The notes under the pieces: model-generated
What the model was told of the DNA's origin: nothing
Databases searched by the model: none
The model's input: the letters and a program-made list of their open reading frames with translations, nothing else
Program-made: the position numbers and the translations under genes
Assembly (NCBI GenBank): GCA_000733355.1
Contig: JNVV01000044.1
Location: forward strand, 220,824 to 284,823
DNA from: Falciphora oryzae
Taxonomy: Eukaryota; Ascomycota; Sordariomycetes; Magnaporthales; Magnaporthaceae
Length of the DNA: 64,000 bases
Direction of reading: 5' to 3'
Part shown: in pieces, positions 40,100-48,964 of the stretch
Numbering within the stretch: position 1 is the stretch's first letter
Layout of the letters: the number at the start of each line of letters is the position of its first letter

Positions 40100-41079
40100 A
40101 AGCCAATACTACCCGGCTCAAGCCTCCTGCTTGCGGAGCGCCAATCCTCCGCCATCTCTCCCCTCCCCCGACGCCCCATTCCCTCCACGAACAAGTCAAC
40201 GTCATCGCGCACCCTGTCCATGTCCTCGCGCCTGTCCTCGCTCCAGCGACAGACGTAGACAGTGCGCATCCCGACGGCCCGCGCGGCCCGCAGGCCGTAC
40301 GCGTGCGACGCCACCATGACACAGCGCGACGGGTCGCCGCCCGCGTCCACGAGCCGCATCGCCTTCTGGTAGGCCTCCGGGGCTGGCTTGGCGACGCCGA
40401 GCAGCTCGCTCGAGAGCAGCAGGCCGAACCGCGGGCCCAGCCCGGACGACGCCGCCAAGTCCAGCTGCTGCCGCACCGCGCCGTTGGCGAGCACGAACGC
40501 TTCGGTTCTGAGCTGGCGCAGCGCGGCGTCCACTCCCGGCCACGCTTTCATGTGGTGCCACGACGCGACGGCGGCGGCGCGCTCCTCGGCGCTCAGGTCG
40601 ATGGCTTCCCGGTTGACGGGGCGGGCCCGTCCCTGGGGCTCGACTGTGGACTGTGGAGACGGCGGCGGGGACTCCGCCACCGTCGTCGCCGTGAACCGGC
40701 TTTCGAGAAGGCGGTCGAGGAGTCGCGCATGCGTGGCATCAATATCCTCGAGTGGCAGGCCCGCTGCGAAGCGCTCATGGATGTCGTCGAAGAAGGCCTC
40801 GCGCCAAGCAAGGGCCAGGGCGCTGCGGGTTCCCGCTGGAGCCGGGAAGGAAGGGCAGCGACGACAGAAGAGTGCCAGTCCAGACACGTCCCCATAAAGT
40901 CGAAGAACACGGCCTTGCAGTGGCCATCTCAGGGCCGCGTCCCTGGGTGCGCGCTTGTGCCGCTCAGGGGCGTCATGGCAGTTTTGGCCAAGTTCTACTC
41001 TGACTAGACCTGAATCTTGTCACTAGTAGACGCTCAAGACCTTGCGGCATTGGAAGGGGAGGGTTGCCCTCGACATCAT
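40100..41079 (-). pseudogene. Haloacid dehalogenase-like (HAD type II) gene, apparently damaged
   Basis: Related to fungal L-2-haloacid dehalogenase-like hydrolases. Possible exon 1 at 41079-41041 (MMSRATLPFQCRK) splices to 40913, giving KAVFFDFMGTCLDWHSSVV with HAD motif I (D-F-x-G-T). Within the next 30 codons the frame must shift by one base (about 40885-40815) to reach ALALAWREAFFDDIHERFAAGLPLEDIDATHARLLD. The rest reads through FVLANGAVRQQ, SSELLGVAKPAPEAYQKAM and MVASHAYGLRAARAVGMRTVYVCRW, where the family normally has Asp in place of the Gly of AYGL. After DLFVEGMGRRG no normal end is present; the frame stays open into the minisatellite to 39550. One missing base could be a sequencing error. 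Together with the Asp-to-Gly change and the lost end, I favour a decaying gene. Confidence 0.65.
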
Positions 41080-41769
41080 GTCAGATCTCAGGCTAAGGCG
41101 TGATTACTAAAGTTCTGGATACCGAAACTGGAGCAGAAGTTGCTTGACAAGCTGGACACGTTCGAGTTTCCGGAGCTGGGCCGGCTCTCGCCATTCATCT
41201 GGCGAATTGGGGACATCCGAGCCACTGCCTTTAGGAAAATCGCTATCCGCTGGTCGACTCGCTGCAAGGCCATTGACGAAAGCAGTTCAGCAGACAGTTA
41301 CAAGTGAGTCGAGTGGCTGGGGAAATGGCTGGCGACATGCGTCGATATCTGTAATATAGGGGCGATGGCTCGTGCACGCGGGATGGTGTCATTGAAGCCC
41401 GCCATGGCGACGAGATAAGAAGTGGTAAAAATTTGCTGCGCGATTCGGCGAGCGGCCGGGGGCATCTGGGCTTGGCTGAAAACGGAACCCGCGGCCGCGG
41501 AGTCCGCTGTCGGTGATGGCGGGCACCTGTCCGTTGTTACTGTGTATTTTTCTTTGTGGTCCAATTGATTGATTGCAGCTGTTCATCCTCTGCCCGACGT
41601 CCTGCCAGCGCACCACCCCAACCGGACCGTCCCGCTGGGTGGCAATCAAGGCTAAAATCACGGCGCTAAAACCAGCACAGGAGACGTCAACCCTGGCCCG
41701 CCACAAGCATCAACAACTGAAAACGGCCGTGCAGCCTGCGCCTGCGCCGTCAGTACGGGTTGACCATTG
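41080..41769. other. Divergent promoter region
   Basis: 690 bases between the HAD-like gene (-) and the amino-acid permease (+). No frame with recognisable content. Confidence 0.6.
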
Positions 41770-43783
41770 ATGGCCACCAACAACACTGGCAATGGGCAAA
41801 GCCCGCCAGCAAAAAACAACGACAATGCCTTCCCCTTTCCAGGCGGCATGTCGCCCGGCATCAACACAACCACGAAGCATGGATGGCCGTCCTCAGACGC
41901 CGATGACGGGCCCTACCGAGACGACCCCGAGGATGGAGGCGCAGGAGCAGGAGTCGGCCCGTCGGCCTCCCAGGACGGCTTGTCGCGCCGCCCGCCGACG
42001 GCCGCGCAGGACGGCGACCTGGTGACGGCCATCGAGGACCGCGACCTGAAGCGCGGGCTCGCGCAGCGCCACCTGTCCATGCTGGGCATCGCCGGCGCCA
42101 TCGGGACCGGCCTGTTCCTGTACCTGGGCAGCGCCATCCATAACGCGGGCCCGCTGGGAACCCTGCTCGCCTACGCCACCGTCGGTCTCGTCGTGTGCTG
42201 CGTGCAGTTTGCGCTGGGAGAGGTCTCGGCCCTGCTGCCCGTCACGGGCTCGTTCGTGCGCCACGCCGAGTTCCTCGTCGACCCTGCCTGGGGCTTCGCC
42301 ATCGGCTGGAACCTGGTCTACGGCAACGTGCTGTCCATCCCGAGCGAGATCACCGCCATCTGCGTGCTGTTCCAGTTCTGGGCCAACGACCACCCCATCT
42401 TCAGCAACCAGGCCGTCTTCATCGTCATCTTCATCGTCCTGACCGTCGCCGTCGGCATGTCGCTCGTCGACGTGTTCGGCGAGGTCGAGTTCGTCTTTGC
42501 CCTGCTCAAGATCATGCTCGTCGTCTTCCTGATCGTGCTCGGCCTCGTCATCAACCTGGGCGGCATCCCGGGCACCCCCCGCATCGGCTTCGCCTACTGG
42601 CAGGACCCCGGCCCCTTCGTCGAGCACATCGGCACGGGCGACTGGGCAAAGTTCCTGGGCTACTGGAGCGTCATGACGGGCGCCGTCTTCTCCTTCGCGG
42701 GCGTCGAGTCGCTCGCCATGGCCGCCGCCGAGACGCGGTACCCGCGCCGCGCCATTCCGCGCGCCTGCAAGCGCGTCTTTGCGCGCATCGTCATCTTCTA
42801 CCTGCTTGCCGTCCTCGTCGTCGGCATGCTGGTCCGCAGCGACAACCCGGCCCTCAGCAACGACAGCGGCACTGCCGCCCAGAGCCCCTTCGTTATCGCC
42901 GCCTCCGCCGCCGGCATCCGCGCCATCCCGACCGTCGTCAACGCCGTCGTCATCACCTCGGCCTGGTCCGCGTCCAACCAGAGCCTGCTCGCCGGCACGC
43001 GTGTGCTCTTCGGCCTCGCGCTCAAGGGCCAGGCGCCCAGTGTCTTCCTGCGCACGACCTCCTGGGGCACACCCTACGTCTGTGTCCTCTTCTTCGCCGC
43101 CTTTATGCTGCTTAGCTTCCTCAGTCTGTCCAATGGGGCCCTTATTGTGTTCGGCTGGTTCGTCGCCCTCACCTCGGCCGGCGTGCTCATCTCGTGGTCG
43201 TCCATTCTGTTCAACCACATCCGCCTCCTGCGCGCCATGAAAGTGCAGGGCATGTCCACGAGCAGGCTCCCCTGGCACAACGAATGGACCGGTAAGCCTT
43301 CTTGTCCCTCGCAGCTACCAACTATACCTCAAGGGACATACAGAAAAGGGAGCCAGAGCAAGAGGCTAACATCAATTGCGTCGCAGCATACAGTTCCCCC
43401 GTGGCACTGGCCATGTGCATCATCATTCTCCTCACGGGCGGCTACGAGGTCTTTGTCGAGGGGAGATGGGGCGCTCGATCATTCGTGTCGCACTACCTGT
43501 AAGCATCACTCCCCATGTCATCTTGCCCTTTTCTTTTTGGTCAAGTTGCCGCCCACCAAAGATCCACATGTCGCCCATTCTAACGCGTCCGCTGTCAAAA
43601 CACAGAGACATCCCGCTCGTGCTCTGCGGCTACTTGGCCTGGAAGCACACCAAAAAGACGAGAATCACCCCGCTCGCAAAAATTCCCCTCAACGAGGCGT
43701 TCCAGCATGTGGAGCAGAACCCCGAGCCAGTCGAGAAGGTGGCCGAGGGCTGGATTCTGGCCGTATCTTGGCTCTGGGACTGA
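41770..43783 (+). CDS. Amino-acid permease (AAT/YAT family)
   Basis: Plasma-membrane proton-coupled amino-acid transporter of the APC superfamily. Exons 41770-43291, 43387-43498 and 43606-43783 give 603 aa. A roughly 80-residue hydrophilic, Gly/Asp/Pro-rich N-tail precedes IEDRDLKRGLAQRHLSMLGIAGAIGTGLFLYLGSAI, the first membrane segment with the GTGLF substrate-binding unwinding. Further marks are FALGEVSALLPVTGSFVRHAEFLVDPAWGFAIGWN, MTGAVFSFAGVESLAMAAAETRYPRRAIPRA, and SAWSASNQSLLAGTRVLFGLALKGQAPSVF. Both 3' splices restore helices 11-12 (WTAYSSPVALAM and SHYLDIPLVLCGYLAWKHTKK). The initiating ATG follows a TTG and is the first ATG of the frame. Substrate range is not readable; fungal members are usually broad. 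Confidence 0.95.
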
Positions 43784-44267
43784 TGACGCGTTTCCTACGG
43801 CTGAGCTGACGCCCCGCCAGACCCCGAGTCGCGTTGTCCCGCAGCATTTCAGCGGGTCTGCGCCCAGGACCGGAGGGGGAATATTTTTGTCTTTTCTCGC
43901 ATGGAAATCCTCGCATCCTCAGCGCGCGACCACCTAGAAATACCCGTCACAGCTGCACGCAGTGCGCCATCCTATGTATTTAAAACATGCCATTTATTTA
44001 AAGACGTAAAATCCACCATCCCCCAGCCTCCCTTGGAGTTCGTCCGACGTCGGACGGCTTCAATTGGGTTCCCCCACCCACAGCATGCCGCGTCATCCCG
44101 TTCGGGGTGGCTGGCTGAACTGCAGCGTGCATGTAGCCCAACAGATGTGGGCAATCCCCGCCGCAAAAAATCTGCTCGAAAATAACGCAGAAAATCCAGC
44201 CGATATATGCCGCCGCCCCAAGCCCCCCTGCCACCATCCGGCGTCTAGCCCACGCCTGGCGGCCCCA
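43784..44267. other. Intergenic region
   Basis: About 480 bases between the permease stop and tRNA-Thr; contains the permease 3' UTR (AT-rich near 43975-44010). No gene seen. Confidence 0.6.
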
Positions 44268-44350
44268 GCCCGTATAGCTCAGTGGTAGAGCGTATCACTC
44301 GTACCATCGGTTACATGATAAGGTCCACGGTTCGATCCCGTGTGGGGGCA
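44268..44350 (+). tRNA. tRNA-Thr (anticodon CGT) with 11-nt intron
   Basis: Acceptor stem GCCCGTA (44268-44274) pairs with TGGGGGC (44343-44349) with one mismatch and one wobble. D stem GCTC/GAGC; anticodon stem TATCA/TGATA; anticodon C-G-T at 44300-44302. An intron of 11 nt (44304-44314) sits at the canonical position after base 37. T arm CACGG-TTCGATC-CCGTG; discriminator A. A box TAGCTCAGTGG and B box GGTTCGATCC are present, and a T6 Pol III stop follows immediately. Confidence 0.93.
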
Positions 44351-44356
44351 TTTTTT
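44351..44356 (+). terminator. Pol III terminator of tRNA-Thr
   Basis: Six T residues directly after the discriminator base. Confidence 0.85.
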
Positions 44357-45133
44357 GCTGCCCGTCATAACGAGAGAGCACTCTTCGACACTCACTCTTT
44401 CCAGCACTGAACCACATACATTATTTTTTATTTTTTACTTTCTTGGAGACCTACACTATTAAGACTTGCTGGAAGGCTAACCAATATTTTCGTGCTTTTA
44501 CCCTCAAACAAAACATGCATATGCGTTCATTCACCGGGCCTCCTCCCACCCCGCCAGAGACTCGTAGGGCTAGCATCAGCATCCAGAGTGCAAGGACCCG
44601 TAGGGCTGAGTTTTCACATAATTACCCGGTTTGGACACACCTGACCCCTTTTCCAAAGCCCGTCCCGACTACTTATTGGCCGGCCTAAAGCCCTCGGTTT
44701 GAGAGATCTGTTTCCCCAACGGGCTCGACTCCTGACCCCGGCATTTCCCGCGCTTTGGGAAGAAGCCCGACTCTGCTTGGCAAATGCCACCTCAAGTTCT
44801 TGCATGTTATTTCAAAAGCAAAAGCAAAATACGGCTCAAAGACGTCGAAAAGCTGCACGGAGCCTAATCAGCTCGCGCTTACTGCCGACAGCGAGAAGAG
44901 CGACCTTGCCGGATCACGCCACAAAGCTGCAGTGCCGGCGTAGACGCGAGCGCGTGAACCGGGGACAAAGGGCGGTTCAAGATGCACATATTGGGCAGGG
45001 TTGGAAGCCGGAATGCTTGACATTTTTGTAGAAAACTACCCATCAAGATAATTATACCGAGGACACAGTTCGGCTGTCACCCAAGTCAGCTTTTAATAGC
45101 CCACATTCAAAAAGTCCCAAAACCCCCACAGCC
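44357..45133. other. Intergenic region
   Basis: About 780 bases between tRNA-Thr and the cupin gene. Short frames only, none recognised. Confidence 0.6.
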
Positions 45134-46018
45134 ATGGCAAAAAGCTGGCAGTCGTGGCTCTCCCCACGGCCATCACAACGCTCAAATACTGCCAACAAGC
45201 TCGAGTTCAAAGCGGTGCACGACTCGGCTCTCATCCAGCTTGTCAGGGATGCCGAGACCGGGCGGTGGCGTGTCGTAGAGACGCACTACACCGGCAACAA
45301 GCTGGCGAGAGAAGGCAACTCCGGGCCGCCGCTGTAAGCTGCTAGGACCTTTTTTTGTTCACTGCTGGATTTTGCTAACGAGTGAGTCCTTTGACTTTCT
45401 GGACATATTCACTTCAAGCAAGTCGAGTACTTTGAGGTGATGCAGGGCGTCATGGCCGTCCACATCAATGGAAAGCTGCACAGGCGTACAAAAGAGTCTG
45501 GGCGGGCTACTGTACCCCACGGTGCCAGGTGAGTCTCGTATGGACGGAAGACCTTGTGCAAATTCAGCACGCCGAACCCAGCTATTAATGCGTGATTGTG
45601 TGCCACAAAATAGACGCCGGTTCTGGGTACACCCCGACAGCATAGAAGACCTGGTCTTCAGGTGCGATGTGGACCCGCAGGACCTGGACAACAGCTTCGA
45701 CGAGGGCTTCCTGAGGAACTTCCTCGGCTACATCGGCGACTGTGGGAAGGAAGGCGTTGCTCCGTCTTTCCTTCAGCTCACATTGATAGCCATCAGCCAC
45801 GGGACTGTTTTCACCCCTCCGTTCTGGGTGCCCTTGTGGGTTCTCATCACGTTCCACCATGTAGTGGGTCATTGGATAGGTGGACGCCTTCTGGGGTATG
45901 TTGCATACGTCCGCGAACCTCCAGCAAAAGAGATCACGTCCAGGCTGCTAACCAACCCTCTGGAGTTAGTTACAAACCATCATACCCCGAGTACAGCGAC
46001 GATTCTCGGACCAGATAA
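45134..46018 (+). CDS. Cupin-domain protein with C-terminal membrane segment; first intron has a GG 3' end
   Basis: Belongs to a fungal family of about 200-residue single-cupin proteins with a hydrophobic C-terminal part, sometimes found in metabolite clusters; molecular function unknown. Four exons (45134-45333, 45403-45528, 45614-45895, 45970-46018) give 218 aa in frame. Cupin core: ETHYTGN...GPPLHIHFKQVEYFEVMQGVMAVHING, then RRRFWVHPDSIEDLVFRC, DLDNSFDEGFLRNFLGYIGDC, and a membrane-like VFTPPFWVPLWVLITFHHVVGHWIGG. The last exon ends LLGYKPSYPEYSDDSRTR, typical of the family. Introns 2 and 3 are normal. Intron 1 has a GTAAGC donor and CTAAC branch point, but the only acceptor that keeps the frame is CTGG|A; AG sites nearby lead to a stop or wrong frame. 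Either a base error or a broken splice site, so the gene may be non-functional. Confidence 0.7.
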
Positions 46019-46252
46019 TCGAGGGTGCAAAGTCCGAGGTTTCCAGTAAAGGTTGGATTGTTTAGTTCTTGGGCTTATTCTAATCGAACAGTGCGCCAAG
46101 TATGCATGGGTCGTATATACATCAAGCCTTGTCGGCTAGGTAGCGCGATGAACAGTTATGAACTCCCTGCCAGAACAGACAGCAAACTATGGAAACCGTC
46201 AAGCTGATCGGTCCAGCCATGTGAGGCCGCGCAACATTGTTACTGGGGTAGT

Positions 46253-47129
46253 CTAGCAGGTGAAGACGGGAGGGCCGGGGATCTTGTACGAGGTGACGAC
46301 GGGCCAGTAGATGCTGAGGGTGACGCCGGGGTCGTTGGCCTGATGGAGAGAGAATCAAGGGGTCAGCCGTCAATGCACTGCCAAAAGCATCGAGAGAAGA
46401 AATAAGAGAGATCTCACCTTGTAAGCACCCGGGAAGCTGACGGTCGAGGGTGTCTTGGACCCCGTGCCGCCGACGACGTTGATCTGGGCACACTCCATGT
46501 AGAACTGGGCTCCCCCCGGGCTGCTGGCGCCGTGCAGGGCCAGCATCTCGGCGCGGAGCAGGTACTGGCCCGGGGCGATGCACTGCGGGATCCGGATGCG
46601 GTGCTTGCCCTGGCCCTGGATCACCTTCTCGGTGCCCCAGAGCCCCTGGCCGCCTTCGGGCAGGCCGTCCTCCTGGATCTTGAACCAGCCGCCGCCGACG
46701 CCCGAGTCGGTGGTGGCGTCGTTGACCTTTTTGAGGTAGGCCATGGTGGGGCCCTTGTGGGACGAGTCCATGATGCTTTTAGGGAGGGGGAGTTGGTTTT
46801 GTGTTAGCGGGTGGCTAGGTAGCGCTGACGGGCTTGGGACAAGCATACTCGTTCGGTGAGGTGCCCGTGCTGCTGAGCATGTAGCGCCAGATGGCCGTCA
46901 CGTCCTGGCCGGCCTGGACCGTGATGACCTTGGAGGTCGGCGAGGTCGGGTTGGGGTTGCCGTTGCAGGCCATGCTGCTGGACGTCACGTCGGTGATGGG
47001 GCCGTTGTAGCTGGGGACCCGGACGCCCTGGCCCGTGCCCGAGTTGACGCCGCCGACCTCGAGCGACGTGAAGATGGTGTGGGCGCTCGCCAGGCCGGTG
47101 GCGGCGAGGGAAAGGAAGGCGGCCTTCAT
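46253..47129 (-). CDS. AA9 lytic polysaccharide monooxygenase (formerly GH61)
   Basis: Secreted copper enzyme that oxidatively cleaves cellulose or related glucans, assisting cellulases. Exons 47129-46849, 46775-46418 and 46339-46253 give 241 aa. Signal peptide [16 protein letters not shown] is followed by His17, the mature N-terminal histidine of the copper brace. The second ligand is His100 in [19 protein letters not shown], assembled across intron 1. His175 and Gln184 are the expected second-sphere residues, and Tyr186 ([17 protein letters not shown]) the axial tyrosine. Cysteines at about 54, 159, 189 and the C-terminus (PPVFTC) fit the conserved disulfides. No CBM1 module. Regulation by carbon source is likely; a TATA box and one CreA-type site are visible upstream. 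Confidence 0.97.
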
Positions 47130-47253
47130 GGTGGGAGAGGCGGTCCGGTAAGTGAAGTCCGCAACAGAGGTCCACAGGGGGAAAGGCTGGCTTTGTCTGG
47201 CAGGTTGAGGGGATGATGGCTTTGTTGCAAAAAGGGAGAGCGGAATGGCAGTT

Positions 47254-47260
47254 TATATAT
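47254..47260 (-). promoter_or_regulatory. TATA box of the AA9 gene
   Basis: ATATATA on the minus strand about 125 nt upstream of the ATG at 47129, in a short AT-rich island within GC-rich sequence. Confidence 0.55.
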
Positions 47261-47323
47261 CGAAGCCATTGCAGAGCATTCAATGCTTCACATCGATCTA
47301 TCTAATGGGGGCGTATGGCCCGT

Positions 47324-47329
47324 CCCCAG
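47324..47329 (-). promoter_or_regulatory. Possible CreA carbon-repression site
   Basis: CTGGGG on the minus strand matches the SYGGRG consensus and lies about 195 nt upstream of the AA9 start. A six-base match is weak evidence by itself. Confidence 0.25.
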
Positions 47330-48964
47330 TCAAGCCCTATCTCCTACTTGTCCAATCAGCATCGACACCCCGACTCCAGGTCGAGTGTGACGCTTCCCTG
47401 CGGAACTGGCAGGAGAAAATGCCGTAAAGTGGTCAAGGCGCGCCTAGCATTGGCAGCAAATTTCGACGAGCGCGTATCGCATTGTCACGCGCTACTGGGC
47501 TAGCAGCGGCCAGCACCATTTGCTTCCCCCTCGGCCGGACTGGGCGATAATTCGGCTCCTCTGCGCTAACCGTCGCGACCGCTCGGCGACACCTTCCGAG
47601 TTGGTCCATGCTCCAGGCTCCGGCAGAGGTTCTTGGGAAACGCGGAGGCAGTTCGCCCGGGCAAAGGCGGCTGCACTTACCGACACCCCTGGGGCGGGTG
47701 ATCCAAGACTCTGGGCTTTGCCATATGGGTGGCGTCCTATTTGGGACGGTCTGGATTTGGGATTAGTGGTTTCATGGAGAAAAAGGGAGAGCAAAACCGG
47801 GGTTGGAGGTGATCGCGAGGTGCCGCTGTCAGCACGGCAGTCTGTAGAGACATTTTGATGGATTACCACCAATCACTTGGACTCCCCCACGACGGCGATG
47901 GCGGCAGCGCGGGACGAGGGTCGAGACATTTTTTGGCGCCACACCACCCTTTTCGACCCGTCGCTTCCCAGGCTCACTAACCGCAAGCGAGGTTTTGAGG
48001 CTCGGGGCGGCGACAACACGCGAGCGAGGACGAGAAGGCTGACAAAGCACGAGGGCGACAGAAAGACGGAAAATATTGTGTTTCCACGTGCAACGAAAGG
48101 GACGGCTTTCGTGTCTTCCAGCTAAGCTTGGGGCCCGCTGTTGGATTGCATCCGTGATCGCCGTCGAGGGCAAAAGTCCGCGGGGCACGCACTCTGTCGA
48201 GGAGCTCGCTCAGGAAATTCCGGCTTGGTCTCGCGAGGGCAGAAGACGGCCCGCGTCGCCGGGCCCAGCGCCAAGCATGTTTCTTCCAAAGGAACCGCCC
48301 GACGCGCCGAGGGCCCGAGACTCCCCAGACGTCAGGTTTCCGCACCAATTGACTGGGGGTGATTGGCGAGACCGGTGCTCGCAGCCAGTCGGTGATGGGT
48401 CTGATTCCTCGTCATTTCCGGGCCCTGAAGAAGCACAGAAACCCATATTAGAACGAACCGGCCGAATCACCAGGATCAAATACCAAGACGCCAACTTGTC
48501 GAGGAGCAAGTGCGAAACAACAATCCGACGGCGACGCGCAACCCCCGCGCCATGACCGGCCCCCCGGTGAGAGGATGGAGCTAGGTCGCCAACACGAAAC
48601 AATTGACAGAAGCAAAAGTCCACACAAAAGGCCGCCTGCCCGCCTCTCCTCGCTGCGACGGTGAGAATGCTGCCTAGACCTAAAGCCCAACAGCGACAAT
48701 GCGAGTCTCACACTGAGCGAGCACAACACGACGATGCGCCGCCGCACGTGACGGATCGGCGCGTGCCACAGCGGCACTCCCCGCCTCGAGAGCCGAAGCC
48801 GAAGTCCGTCGCGACTCGGCCCCGCAGATAAGAAGGCGTCAATCCCGTCGCCATTGCAACATCCATCGTCACCGCCACAGGGCATATTCGAGCCAGCTCG
48901 CCTTTTGTCCCTCGTTGCCTTTGGCTTTCCACTAAGCGGCAATCTGCCCAAAAACTCCAGCACC

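Larger units (their letters stand above)
47130..48964. other. Divergent promoter region between AA9 and carboxypeptidase genes
   Basis: 1.8 kb with no credible gene. The left 250 bases are the AA9 promoter; the remainder is GC-rich with overlapping short frames on both strands (up to 176 codons on minus) lacking any motif. Confidence 0.55.

Noticed and set aside
40914..40977. Alternative HAD start at ATG 40977 with an in-frame TGA before motif I
   Set aside because: An upstream exon at 41079-41041 splices in phase to KAVFFDFMGT, so the TGA can be intronic and is not counted as a lesion.
41893..43278. 461-codon open frame on the minus strand opposite the amino-acid permease
   Set aside because: It mirrors a GC-rich coding region; the peptide is a low-complexity Asp/Glu/His/Gly mixture without domains, the usual shadow of third-position GC bias.
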